A stretch of DNA of 64,000 nt from Bromus sterilis (taxonomy: Eukaryota; Streptophyta; Magnoliopsida; Poales; Poaceae). The stretch spans positions 3,596,001 through 3,660,000 of the forward strand of contig OX465599.1 of the NCBI GenBank assembly GCA_950022295.1. Reading direction: 5' to 3'. Below are positions 1-11,000 of the stretch, piece after piece. The notes beneath the pieces were generated by a model. The model did not search any database. It saw only the letters and a list, made by a program, of their open reading frames with translations, and was not told the DNA's origin. Position numbers and translations under genes: made by a program. Numbering within the stretch: the stretch's first letter is position 1; each line of letters starts with the position of its first letter.

Positions 1-1
1 G

Positions 2-590
2 GTGCACAATGAGCACACCGTGTATGAGGCAATCTCACGGCTGCTCATCGGAGTCTATGTGGACGATCTGATAATCACTGGGTCCAATCCACAGGAGATT
101 GACAGGTTCAACAAGGAGATGCGAAATCTTTTCGCATTGAGTGATTTGGAACTGCTCAGTTTACCTGGGCACCGAGGTACGACAGAGCACGAACGACATC
201 GACATTTGTCAGTCTGCCTATGCACAGAAATAGGTGGAGAAGAGTGGCGCTCTCCTCCTGCAAAGCAGAGTACGTCGCAGACACCAGAGCAGCCTGTCAA
301 GCCGTATGTTTGGCCCGACTGCTTGCAGAAATCAGGGATGCACAGGCTCCCTGTGTTGTCCTCAAGGTGGATTACAAATCACTAGAAGAACCCTGTTTAC
401 CACGATCGCGCTAGAAGCACATCGACTTGCGGTACCACTTCTTCATCCGCGAGTTTGTGGAAGAGGGCTAGGTCGAGTTCGTGTCGTCAAAAAACCAACT
501 CGGCATTCTGACCAAACAAATTGGACGAGTTCGTCTTCAACAACTACGTTCAAGGATCGGCATGCTTGAGATGCACAAGGATTAGGGAGT
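2..590 (+). pseudogene. Ty1-copia pol remnant (RT and RNase H ends)
   Basis: The first frame carries the copia reverse transcriptase block with a YVDD box (about nt 55-70) and ends near nt 165. After an apparent internal deletion the sequence resumes in other frames with the RNase H block (ALSSC.AEY, near 245-280) and the KHIDLRYHF block (near 413-440). Several frame changes and stops separate these pieces, so no polyprotein can be made. The element enters from outside the window, so its 5' part is not seen. The order RT then RNase H identifies Ty1-copia rather than gypsy. No intact partner is visible nearby. Confidence 0.85.
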
Positions 591-1105
591 GAATTTTTGA
601 ATAAACCCCTTGTGCAGTACAGTAGCTTTTAGGTTCAGTTTGGTTAACTAAACTTTTCTTCAGCTAAAGTAGTTTAGCTTAGCTGCAGCCGGTTTTAGCG
701 TCAGGAATTAATCCGGTCATGGGATGGCATGAGACGACATCACCGGGCGTGCTTAGTCCACCACTCTAGCCACGATCAATCCGTGGGATAGCGCGGGTCA
801 TTAGGATCGTGGAAAGGGTTTTCAGGTCAGGTTGTTTTAGCTCGTTCGGTTGTAATTTCAGAATAAAAATGGAACACAAACACAAGTGCTGTAATAGTTT
901 CACGCAGCAAAAAACACTTGTGTGTGTAATCCGGAACACTCTCGGCTGACAGTATTTTGGTCAACGAGAAGCCTCGGCCTCGCCGTCGTCCACATCCCGT
1001 CCGCTGTGCTCCTCATCTCCTGCTGCAGCTCCGCCGCTGTATCCTCTGTTCGGAGGCGCTTGGCGCGGTCAAGCTGCCTGCAATGACTGGGAACAAACTC
1101 CAACT
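591..1105 (+). repeat. probable decayed 3' LTR of the copia remnant
   Basis: This stretch directly follows the pol remnant, where a 3' LTR would be expected. It holds an AATAAA-type signal near 861 and no coding sequence. I cannot define a clean TG..CA boundary or a target duplication, so the limits are approximate. Confidence 0.4.
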
Positions 1106-1139
1106 GATGGACTTCACTAGAGTCGTCTGATCTCTCGTC

Positions 1140-1540
1140 AGGAGTGCTCGACTTTACAACAGAGTTTCTGTTGCGCTCATGGCATTACAACAAAATCTAT
1201 GTTGCAAAGTACATTATATTTTACGCTACAACATCACATGCAATGCACCCATCGCTTTGCAACAAGGTTTCTTTTGCGTTTGGACCATTGCAACAGAACC
1301 TTTCTTGCAAAGCCTATGAAACATTCTTTTTCTTACATAAAAAGTCAACGTCATTTTTCTCAACCACTTGTAAAACAAAGCCGCGACGCCTGTTGCAAAG
1401 AAACAAATGATCAATTGCAAAAGGAGTGATTCAATTGGTTCTGGGGCGTGGCATCAACTCGGCCTTCGCTTGGGTGGCAACCTTGAGCCACTTGGGTGGC
1501 AGGTTTGCTGGTCCGGTCAACGCGCTCCAGTGGAGGCGGT
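1140..1540. repeat. TTGCAA/TTGCAAC-rich remnant resembling Mutator-like element ends
   Basis: The stretch repeats short words built on TTGCAA and GCAACA. Its segment near 1285-1315 resembles the start of the large Mutator-like element (near 22485-22545), sharing a TTGGACC/TTCGGACC..TTGCAAC..GAACC/GAGCC..TTGCAAAG pattern. It is probably a fragment of a related element. No target duplication was found. Confidence 0.35.
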
Positions 1541-1732
1541 TGGATGCCCCGGATGTGGTGCATAGCCTGACATAAAAAAATCTTACAAAAATCTTTGAAG
1601 TTAAAAATAACTATTAACAACCTAGAAGAGATATAAACATTCAATATACATGTGCATAGCCTGACAACAGTTCAATTTTTCAGGATATACAATTAGCGGC
1701 TACTTATTAGGCAGGGAGGGATAGCTAGTTAG

Positions 1733-3405
1733 TTAGGGAAAGATTTGCATGGATTGTAGCCGCGAAGATAGGTCGATCTCCGCGAGTATGGAGGAGGAGG
1801 ATGGAACCGTGCGTGTCGCGTGCGTCTCCTTGGTCTCCAGATCGAGCAAAACCGAGAGACTTATGTAGTGACGGCGGAGAAGGTCTAAATGCAGCAACAC
1901 GGTGCCGCTCGTCTCGGTGGAGCTCCCAAACCAAATAGACGGAGGCCGGTCGGGATGGACATCATCATGGTGCATGGACCGTAGCTTCTCCTCTATGTCG
2001 ATCACGGTCTTGAGAGCCCAACCATCGTCTGAATGGTGCCACAACAAGACCCTGAACCCAACGACGTACGGCCAGTAGCCTTAGTAGCATGCGCCCATCC
2101 GGCGAGCAGTAGGACCCAAGCTGAAGTCGGTTTGCTTTGGAAACGTTGGTCGTGGCAGGCTCCATCGTGCCTATCTCTCTTGTGTGGACGTTGTAGGTCA
2201 AGACCTTGAGATCATGATACATCAGACAGGGGGTGACGCCGCCATGGAGAACAATGGGGTCGGCATCGCATCGGACCGTGTCGGAATGGGTCACGAGAGG
2301 TCCCCAGGCGTCCACGGATGACATAAATGTCTGGACTATCATGGCGCCCGATGATTCGTCGACATTGCCGGCGAATAGCAAGAAGGAGCAGCCGATGCCG
2401 TCGGTGTTGAATAATCCAAATAGTAGAGTAATAGTATAGGAAGGTTTGTGCGCGTGGTGTGTGCTAGAGTAGGAAAGTCTAGTTTGGTTTGTGGCCGGCT
2501 TGCATTGCATGCCGTGCATGTATTCGGGTGTGAGTCGGATAGGGAATAACTGGTTAGGACATAGTCCAAGTCGGTTTGCTCTTTCCTAGTTTAGTTTTTT
2601 GTGGTCTGCTATGCACCTATATATACAGGCCATGGCTACGTTTTGTAAGTACCAGAAAACGAGAGAAGCAATAAGAAATACTACGAGGCACGATACGTGC
2701 CTCTGGCTAACTTCGTGTTGCTGTGTTCGCGTGTGTGTTCTGGTCCCGGTGTTTGCGTGAGCGCCGGCGAAATAACGAGTGCTACAGCTAGTTCGTATAC
2801 GCAAGACGAGTTGCGCGTACACGACCAGTCGAGCTGCTGTGTGATCGTGTGTTCGATCCCTGGGTAAAGTCAACAGTCGGCGGCAGTGAGCAAGACAAAC
2901 TTGCGAAAGGCTCCGCCGTGATGCGGAACGCCCGGTGGCTTGGTGAGCAAGGTGCGGTGCCCGGTCATGAGATCATACACGCACAGGTCAAGGTCGTCGT
3001 GGTAGGTGACATGGCGGCGGCGGCGACGGCATAGGAGGACAAGGCCGCCGCGGGACGTCGCCGGAGAGTGCTCCCACAGGGAGCCATGGACGTCGCGTGA
3101 GAAGAACGGGGACAGATGATTGTCGAAGAAGGATACGACAGCGGGTGTGATCGGGTGAAGCAGAGAGAGTGCGTACGGGCGGCGCCGCTGGCTTGTAGTC
3201 GACGGGTATGTCGAGGAAGACGAGGATACATGGGGGCACGATGCCGCCGTGCCGGGTGACGCGACGGATGAAGAACGGTGCGAGGATGTCGCGGCGGAAG
3301 AGCTTGCATAACGCCGCGCAACGGACGAGGGTGCGGACGTCGGAGTCGTGCGGCGATCTTCAGCAGGAGATCCGCCGGGAGGTTCCAGTCGTCGATCGCC
3401 GCCAT
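1733..3405 (-). pseudogene. DUF7595/F-box-like gene, copy 1, broken and split by a solo LTR
   Basis: The reading starts at 3405 with an F-box-like start (NLPADLLLKIAARL). It changes frame almost at once, then follows the family through SRGGLVLLCRR and FRKFVLLTAAD to about 2880. A 471-bp solo LTR interrupts it there, and it resumes at DGIGCSFLLFAG (near 2399) in the sense of the intact copy at 5369-6589. A further frame change near 2075 leads to the family C-terminus (SRLQSMQIFP, stop at 1733). At least two frameshifts plus the insertion make it non-functional. F-box-like proteins usually act as substrate adaptors of SCF ubiquitin ligases; the DUF7595 part has no known role. The family name is from memory of the domain, not from a search. 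Confidence 0.85.
2405..2875 (+). mobile_element. solo LTR inserted in DUF7595 copy 1
   Basis: The 471-bp sequence begins TGTTGA and ends TCAACA, and is flanked by the exact 5-bp duplication GTCGG at 2400-2404 and 2876-2880. Removing it and one GTCGG restores continuity of the host pseudogene at the codons for ALLTAAD/DGIGCSF. A TATA-like CTATATATA at 2608-2616 suggests plus orientation. No internal retrotransposon sequence remains, so this is the product of LTR-LTR recombination. Confidence 0.92.
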
Positions 3406-3525
3406 GTCGTCTGAGCTTTGCTTGGCTTGTACTACGTACGTAGGTCTCTATTGAGGTTTGTTTGTTGTTGTATCGGATCTTGGTTTCCTGTCCTTCCTTG
3501 TACGTACGTTCATATGTTGGGGCCG

Positions 3526-4753
3526 GCGGAAAAAATATACTGTTATGCACAGGCCGACGCTAGGCGTAAGCCGGTTGAAAACGTCCGAGAAATCAGCCGC
3601 CTAATCAGCCATTGGATCTACTGTGCTGGACCGCTCAGATTTTCTTTGCACGCGTGATAGAAGTCACCTCACATGAACTTCGGGGCCCACAAGACTAATT
3701 CAAATTGCTAGTTGCATGCAGCAGCCAGCTACGCTAATCCATTGGAGGTACGTAGTACGAACCATGAAGCTTCGCCGGTGGATGCAGAGGTCGAGGGAGC
3801 CGCACGCCAGCGGCTTTTGGAGCTCCGTCGAGGGTTGTAATGGAGCTCGCCGGACGCGCGTTGGTGCTGCGTTGAAACTTCGCCGGCGCTGCAGTAGAGC
3901 ATCATCCTAGCCGCGGCGCTGCGTTAAAGCTTCGCCGGAGTTGCATGATGGCTGCAATGGAGTGTGGGGGAGCTGCGTTGCAGCCGGCGGCTCCGGTGAG
4001 TGTTGCGTTGCAACTCCGGCGGTTCCGGCAACTCCGGCGAGTGATGGGTCGCAACTCCGACGGCTCCGGCGAGTACTACGTTGCAACTCCGATAGCTCCG
4101 GCAGCTCTAACGAGTGATGCGTCGCAACTCCGGCGGCTCCGGCAAGTGTTGCGTTGCAACTCCGACGGTTACGGCAACTCCGATGAATGATGCGTCGCAA
4201 CTCCGACGGCTCCGGCGAGTACTGCGCGTTGCAACTTCGACAACTTCGGCAGCTCTGACGAGTGATGCGTTGCATCTCCGGCGGCTTCGGCGAGTGTTGC
4301 GTTGCAACTCCGGCGGTTCCGGCAACTCCGATGAGTGATGCGTCGCAACTCCTACGGCTCCGACGAGTGTTGTGTTGCAACTTCGGCGGTTCCGGCACCT
4401 CCGGCGAGTGTTGCATCACAAAACCGGCAGCTCCTGCGAGTACAGCGTTGCAACTCCGGCGCTCCGGTGATGCTGGGTCGCAAAACGGCTCCGGCGAGTG
4501 TTGCAGCCAAAACAGTAACATTCAACATCAGCTCCTGCGACGAGTTTTGGAGTGTCGCAAAAGCGTACGAATGTCTAAACTGAGAAAAAACAGTAACATT
4601 CAGCGTATGTTTGGAAACAAATGGCAGCAAGTAAAACAGTACGTTTGTCTTTTCTCACCAGCTACGCATGGATCTCTACGTGGACACATGGTTGGCCAAG
4701 GACGCGGCTTACGCGTTCGACTTATCAGCCGGTTGAAACAGGGCATTTCCCTA
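3526..4753. mobile_element. small Mutator-like insertion in the copy 1 promoter
   Basis: The right end reads TCAGCCGG...GGGCATTTCCC, the same pattern as the right end of the large Mutator-like element at 31764. The left end, from about 3526, can be aligned loosely to it in inverted orientation, sharing CTGTT and GCGTAAGCC. Independent support comes from the neighbours: an upstream block shared by copies 2 and 3 lies 150-200 bp before their start codons, but about 1350 bp before the start of copy 1, just right of this element. A 9-bp target duplication was not found, so the left boundary is uncertain. Confidence 0.5.
3940..4530. repeat. degenerate GC-rich minisatellite (CAACTCCGGCGGCTCCGGC words)
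   Basis: Many imperfect units carry GTTGCAACTCCGGCGG and TCCGGCGAGT, each about 40-50 bp. They produce open frames on both strands (serine/proline/arginine-rich on minus, leucine/arginine-rich on plus) that are repeat artefacts and not genes. The array makes up most of the interior of the small Mutator-like insertion. Confidence 0.75.
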
Positions 4754-4856
4754 GTAAAAGTCGTCTTGGTTCCCAACTCAGCCATTGGAACCGATTATGC
4801 ATGGGTCAATCACCGCTTTTAGTATTTTTTCTTATCTCTTTTCACAATACGTGAGG

Positions 4857-5100
4857 ATTGCAACGAAGATGTTGTTACAATATTTTTGCAACAAGGATGA
4901 TCTTGCAATTCGTTTGAGATAAGAATATTTTTGCAACAACGTGTTGTTGCAATTATTATTTTTAAATAGCATTGCAATGCTTTGACAACAAGGATGTTAT
5001 AAACAGAGAAAGCAATCACGATGATACTTAGCAACAAGGATGAAGTTGCAATGCTTTTCGTAACAAAGATGATGTTGCAAAAAGACAAACGTGCTTTACA
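4857..5100. repeat. GCAACAAGGATG repeat cluster
   Basis: Units of the form GCAACAAGGATGATGTTGCAA occur four to six times with changes. The words are related to the TTGCAAC motif found in the other Mutator-like fragments. The rest of the stretch to 5368 is AT-rich 3' flank of DUF7595 copy 2. Confidence 0.5.
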
Positions 5101-5368
5101 ATGATGTACGAACGGTCCTAGATGGGATGATGCATAGCATGACCCTTGAACAAATAGCTGAAGAGGAAGAGTTTTTTCTTTCTGCGTAGACCGACTTTTG
5201 CAAGTACTTTTATTCCGTTTTGAGGATTAATTTACAAAATTCTTGGACTTGAAAAGAACTATTGACAAACAACACAAGAAATAGACGCTCATAAAGATGC
5301 ATATATCCTGATTGCAGTTCAATGTTTGCATTGCACATGGCACAAAGCTAGGGACGAATTAAAGCCAG

Positions 5369-6589
5369 TTAGGAAAAGGTTTTCATGGATCGTAGCCGAG
5401 AAGGAAGGTCAATCTCCAAGAGCGTGTTGGATGATGGATCCGAGCGGTCTAAGATCATCTCCTTTGTCTCAAGATCAAGCAAAACGTCGAGAGAATTTGT
5501 GGGCGCACCAAGACATGGGAAGTTTATACGCAGCAATACAACGCTGCTCCTCTCGCTGCAGACCGGAAAACAAATATAGGGAGGTCGGCCGCGAGGGACA
5601 TCTAGAGACATGAGCTTCTCCTCCATATCGATCACGGTCTGCAAGGCCCAACCATGGGCTGACGAGTGATGCCAAACGGAGACCGTGAGCCCAACGATAG
5701 CTAGTAGCCTTAGTAGCCAGCGCCCATCCGATGAGCAATAGGACCCCAGTTGAACTTCGTATTCTTTGAATTTCTCTCCACGAACCATGATCGGGAACTT
5801 CATTATACCTATCTCCGTTGTGTGGATGTTGTAGGAGAGGACCTTACCACCATCGTCTCTCTGTAGCCAATGGATGACACCACCATGGAGGACGACGGCG
5901 TGAAAGGGCACCTCGAGCCATCGAAGCGGGATTAAATCCTCATGGGCCATGACGGGTCCCCAGGCTCCGGTGGATGAGTTGAAGATCTGGACTTTGATGA
6001 CGCGTGGAGTGCCGCTTTTAGGGCCAGAGGATTGATCGAGATCGCCGACGAACAACTTGAAGGAGCATTCAATGCCATCCACGGCGGTGAGCAACACATA
6101 CTTTCGATACATTGAGAAAGCAAAGGGGATGCCCGGTGGTTCGAAGAGGAAGGTGTGGTGGTTGGTGACAGGGTCATAGACGCATACGTCAGGGTGGCTG
6201 GTGTTGACGTGAAGACGTCGGCATAGGAGGACGAGGCCACCGCGGGACAACAGGGGCTCGTAGTCCCCAAAGAGGTTACCCGCGTCACGCGATATGAATG
6301 GGGATAGGTGATCATTGCAGAACGACGCGACGGCGGGTGTGGTCGGATACACCAGAGTGAGGGGCTGCGGCGGCAGCTCCTTACGAAGTTCGTCGGGCGT
6401 CTCGAGGAAGGCGAGGATGCATGGGGGTAGGATGCCGTCACGCCGGTTCACGCGACGGATGAAGTAGGGGCTGAGGATGTGGTGACGAAGGAGCTTGCAT
6501 GATGCGGCGCAGCGGATGAGGGTGCGTACATCGGAGCGCTCCACGATCTCCAGCATCAGATCCGCCGGGAGCGTCCACTCCATCGCCAT
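5369..6589 (-). CDS. DUF7595 domain protein with F-box-like N-terminus, copy 2 (intact)
   Basis: The reading frame is a single exon. It starts at MAMEWTLPADLMLEIV, the position where copies 1 and 3 also begin their conserved sequence, giving 406 residues; an in-frame ATG at 6670 would add 27 residues of unconserved sequence. Residues about 3-45 resemble an F-box (LPADLMLEIVERSDVRTLIRCAASCK). The rest is a beta-rich region with family blocks SRGGLVLLCRR, CVYDPVTN, YVLLTAVDGIECSF, VVLHGGVIHWL, GSYCSSDGRWLLRLLAIVG and VLLDLETKEM, ending SRLRSMKTFS. No signal peptide or membrane segment is visible. It is the only unbroken member of four copies within 20 kb. A role as a substrate-recognition subunit of an SCF ligase is inference from the F-box-like start only. 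Confidence 0.88.
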   Translation of the reverse strand: MAMEWTLPADLMLEIVERSDVRTLIRCAASCKLLRHHILSPYFIRRVNRRDGILPPCILAFLETPDELRKELPPQPLTLVYPTTPAVASFCNDHLSPFISRDAGNLFGDYEPLLSRGGLVLLCRRLHVNTSHPDVCVYDPVTNHHTFLFEPPGIPFAFSMYRKYVLLTAVDGIECSFKLFVGDLDQSSGPKSGTPRVIKVQIFNSSTGAWGPVMAHEDLIPLRWLEVPFHAVVLHGGVIHWLQRDDGGKVLSYNIHTTEIGIMKFPIMVRGEKFKEYEVQLGSYCSSDGRWLLRLLAIVGLTVSVWHHSSAHGWALQTVIDMEEKLMSLDVPRGRPPYICFPVCSERSSVVLLRINFPCLGAPTNSLDVLLDLETKEMILDRSDPSSNTLLEIDLPSRLRSMKTFS

Positions 6590-6670
6590 CGGACTTTGAT
6601 GAATCGGAGCGCTGTGTTTGTGTTTATCGACCCGGCTAATTACATGTACTGTTTTATTACAGTCGTTCAT

Positions 6671-7878
6671 GCTTAGTGAACTCCCTATCCCTGTCCGTGT
6701 TCGGTGTTGGTGTTGTACTCTCGTACGGACCAAACCCAAAGTCTCCCAACTCAAACACGATTACGACAAAGAGATAAAAAATTAATTCCAACTAAAACTT
6801 ACTCAGTTACGTTACACTCGTTTATGTTTGCTGCAAATATATATATATATGAAAATTACAACTTTGTGTTCATGTTTGCCCCTTTCCCTCTAGTCGATCA
6901 GATCGTGATAACACCAACGAAGTCATCTACTGCCGAGCACCAAGCCACTTCCTCCTTCCGAAGGTTGCACGGGTGCATCAATGGTTGCCGCGGAAGCTAA
7001 AAGAGACATCACCCGCGGGCCCTTTGAATAATATATTCAGGTGGAGATCAACTCTCCCCCCCGGGTGGTTGTTCAAAAACAAAAGGAACTCCTCTACACA
7101 TTAAGCTTCCTCTCACATAGTGGGCTCCACATGCATGGTAGTTTTTCACCCTTTTCTTGAGGGGTGACTTTTTAAAGTTCTAGATTTTTTAAGTTTATAA
7201 ATTTTAGAAAGTAGCAAAAATTTTAATTGGACATTAATGAAATATTAAATGTAAAAAGGCCTTTTTTTGGAAGTTAAGAACTTTTAAATTTAAAATTTTA
7301 AAAAGTTCAACTTTCATAAATTGTAAAAAAAACATGAAAGATTTAGATTCAAAAAATTGGGTCATGAATTTTAGGAACCCGATACTACAATTATGGAAAT
7401 TATAAAAAAATATTATAACTCAAAATGGATCACTGAGATTTGACCGCATGCGGCTTGGTGACCTCGCACCCGTACTTTAGCGTTCCTCCTCATATCACAG
7501 TTCTTTGAACAACTGTATTCATATCACTCCTGAGTCTGGTTGGATCTTCTATGTTAGCTTGTAAATATTTGGTATGGTTTTGCGCCATTTAAAGGCGACA
7601 TTGTAGGGTTTTAGTCGGGAAAAGAGAGAAACGGGAGTTTGAAGACTATATAATCGTCACACATATGACACATGTCGTCTAAACTGACCCCACTCACCAC
7701 ATCACACAATCACGTCACCGTATGCCCTGAGACCACTGTTGTTTGGACCATATTCACTCCCGACAACCAAGTTCATGATGTTGATTGAGAAAAAAAAAAT
7801 TATTGTTTGTTTGAATATGAAATCCTAGCTCAAGTTGGTGCACCACATAAGGCTTAATATTTTTTCTAGGGTTCATCA
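6671..7878. other. intergenic, no gene seen
   Basis: The first 150 bp resemble the upstream regions of the other DUF7595 copies. From about 7150 to 7440 the sequence is AT-rich, with A/T runs and the word TTTTAAATTT. No convincing coding frame was found. Confidence 0.5.
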
Positions 7879-8055
7879 TGAAAGACAGAAGCGTTCGGCT
7901 TGCCCAAACAGGGAGCCGCAGGTGTCTATATATATTGAGAAGCCAACCCTCAATCTTGGCGTACACGTTATGGAATACAGGATACGTGAGGGAGAGGGAA
8001 AGAGGTTAGACAGAGTTTGGTTGAGATTACATCAGGTCATATCTGAATTCTAACA
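7879..8055 (-). repeat. 3' LTR of the copia element
   Basis: Short 177-bp LTR, TGTTAG...TTTCA when read on the minus strand. It is identical to the LTR at 12596-12772 as far as I can compare by eye. Confidence 0.95.
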
Positions 8056-8064
8056 CCCTCCCTT
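8056..8064 (-). other. polypurine tract
   Basis: On the minus strand AAGGGAGGG directly precedes the 3' LTR, the expected position for the plus-strand primer of reverse transcription. Confidence 0.8.
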
Positions 8065-8072
8065 AATCTCAA

Positions 8073-11000
8073 CTATCCTAAATTAATATTCCTCTTGAAC
8101 TCTTCGAATAGCTTGACTGGCAATGCTTTTGTGAAGCCATCTGCAACTTGATCTTTAGAGGGAATAAACCGAATTTCCAATTTCTTATCTGCAACCCTTT
8201 CACGCACAAAATGAAAATCTATTTCAATGTGCTTTGTTCTAGCATGAAAGACTGGATTGGCAGATAAATAGGTAGCACCCAAGTTATCACACCATAGACA
8301 GGAAATTCGTTGTTGTTTAACTCCCAATTCTTCAAGCAAGGATTCTACCCAAATAACTTCAGCAGTAGCATTTGCCAGTGACTTGTATTCCGCTTCAGTA
8401 CTTGATCTGGATACTGTTGCTTGTTTTCTAGCATTCCATGAGATAAGATTAGCACCAAAGAAAACTGCAAAACCTCCAGTTGATCTCCTGTCATCACTAC
8501 AGCCAGCCCAATCAGCATCAGAGAATGCACTAACAAGTGTAGAGCTTGACCGTCTGAATTGTAATCCTAAGCTCATGGTGTGCTTCACATATCGCATGAT
8601 TCTCTTAACAGCTGTCCAATGATCTGTAGTGGGTGCATGCAAGTACTGACATACTTTGTTGACAACAAAGGAGATATCTGGACGTGTCAAAGTCAAATAC
8701 TGCAACCCTCCAACAGCACTCCTGTATTTGGTACCTTCTTCTTCTGTGAGCGGAGTTCCATCATGTGCTGAGAGCTTTTCTGACGAGGATAATGGTGTAG
8801 ACGACGGTTTACACTCCTTCAGACCCATACGAGCTAACAGTTCAGAGGCATATTTTTCCTGATTCAACAGTAGACCATCGTGAGTTTTCTTGACCTCTAT
8901 GCCTAAGAAAAAGTGTAAATCCCCAAGATCCTTCAAGGCAAACTCTGACCTTAAGTCATGAAGAAGGGCATCAGTGGCACTCTGTGATGAGCTGGCAACT
9001 ATAATATCATCGACATATATGAGCAAAAAAATAGTGGCATCTCCCAAGTTGCTTCAGTTGTGAGCTCAACCTGGAATACCAGGCTCTCGGTGCCTGCTTC
9101 AACCCATAGAGAGCTTTATCAAGCTTGCAAACGAAGGTAGGTGTTTTACTATCCTCATAGCCTGGTGGTTGCCTCATGTAAACCTCCTCTTCCAGAACAC
9201 CATGCAAAAACGCATTCTGTACATCTAGCTGCCTTAAACTCCAACCTCTGGATACTGAAATAGCTAGTACAAGTCTTATAGTTGCAGCTTTTACAACCGG
9301 ACTGAATGTATCCTCGTAATCAATACCATACTGCTGTTTGAACCCTTTTGCAACCAGTCGTGCCTTGTACCTGTCAATTGAGCCATCTGCCTTCTTCTTA
9401 ACTCTGAACACCCATTTGCAGTCGATGACATTTTTGTCCCTCTGTTCTGGCACAAGATGCCATGTCTTGTTTTTCAGGAGCGCAGAATATTCATCATCCA
9501 TTGCTTGTTTCCATCTTGGATCATTGAGTGCATCTTCCAACCGTGAGGGTTCTCCTGAAACACACAGCATACCATATCGAACAGTGCCATCAGTTCGAAC
9601 CTTTGGATTTCAAATGCCTTTTTGTAGTCGGGTTGTAATTCGTGAAGAGACTGGCACAATTTGTTGCTGTACAGGCGACGCCGCAGAGTTGCTACTCGCA
9701 GATGATCCTGTCTCCTGTGACCTGCTGGATCCAGTAGATGTCACTGTCGAAGATGTCGCAGCAGATCCTGTGGTCGCTAGTGTGTCTGAGTCGCCGCCAG
9801 AACGAGGATCTCCATGCGGCACAGAGGATCCCGAGCCTGATCCGCCGCTGGCCACTTGCGCGCGCAAGTCTGCGGGAGAATCTCCTGAGAAGTCCTCCGA
9901 GGTGGCAACAGTGCACGGTGACTGGCGCAGTGTCTGACGTATCTGGCGCCTGCCCAGCGCTCGATCCGACGCTGATCCATTCTGTCGTCTGGTCAGCACA
10001 CGGCCCAAGTCGCGTACAGGAGTAGCAGGTGGCGCCAGATTTTCCTCGGGAACTGCGCCTGCTTCTTCTTCTCCAACAGCATGCAATAATGCTTCTTCTG
10101 CTATATTTTCTTCATGGTTCTGATTATTTTGTGCACCATGTTCTTCGGCAAATTCTTCATGGTCCTGCACATGCAAAGACGGAGTACTGGAAATAACAAT
10201 ATCATCATGTTGATTAGTACAATTGTCGCCCCCGTAATCAGAACTATGAAGATGGGATGGTAGAAGAAGAATTTCTTTGCGAAGGAGAGCTCCGGCATTT
10301 GGGTGGAGAGTTTCAAATGGAAAAACGGATTCATCAAAAACAACATCTCGAGAAATATATACCCTGCCGGTGGAGACATCGAGACATTTAACTCCTTTGT
10401 GAAGAGAGCTATACCCAAGAAACACACATCTTTTTGAGCGAAACGCAAGCTTTCGTGTATTGTATGGCCTGAGATTGGGCCAACATGCACAACCAAAAAC
10501 ACGAAGAGTATTATAGTCAGGGGTAGTGCCAAAAAGGCGCGTGATAGGAGTGTTGTATTTGATGACTTTACTAGGAAGTATGTTGATGAGGTATGTGGCA
10601 GTCAAAAAGGCTTCATCCCAAAATTTTAGTGGCATGGATGCATTGGCTAGAAGTGAAAGTCCTACATCAACAATGTGACGGTGTTTTCTTTCAGCAGATC
10701 CGTTTTGTTGATGTGCATGAGGACATGATACGTGATGATCTATGCCAATATTTTGAAAGAAAGAATTCAGTCTCTCATATTCACCTCCCCAGTCGGTTTG
10801 CATAGCAATGAGCTTTGTGTTCAGTTTTCTCTCAACAAGACTTTGGAAATTCAAGAATACTTGAAACACTTCAGATCGTTTCTTAAGAAGATAAATCCAA
10901 GTATACTTACTATAGTCATCAATAAAACTTACATAATACGAGTGTCTACCTACTGAAGTAGGGGCAGATCCCCATACATCAGAAAATACAAGTTGCAAGG

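Noticed and set aside
3907..4521. 204-codon minus-strand frame
   Set aside because: It results from the minisatellite. Its repeated serine/proline/arginine words occur in several frames.
6590..6754. N-terminal extension of DUF7595 copy 2
   Set aside because: The longest frame opens with TTG, and the extension is not conserved in the other copies. The start at 6589 matches them.
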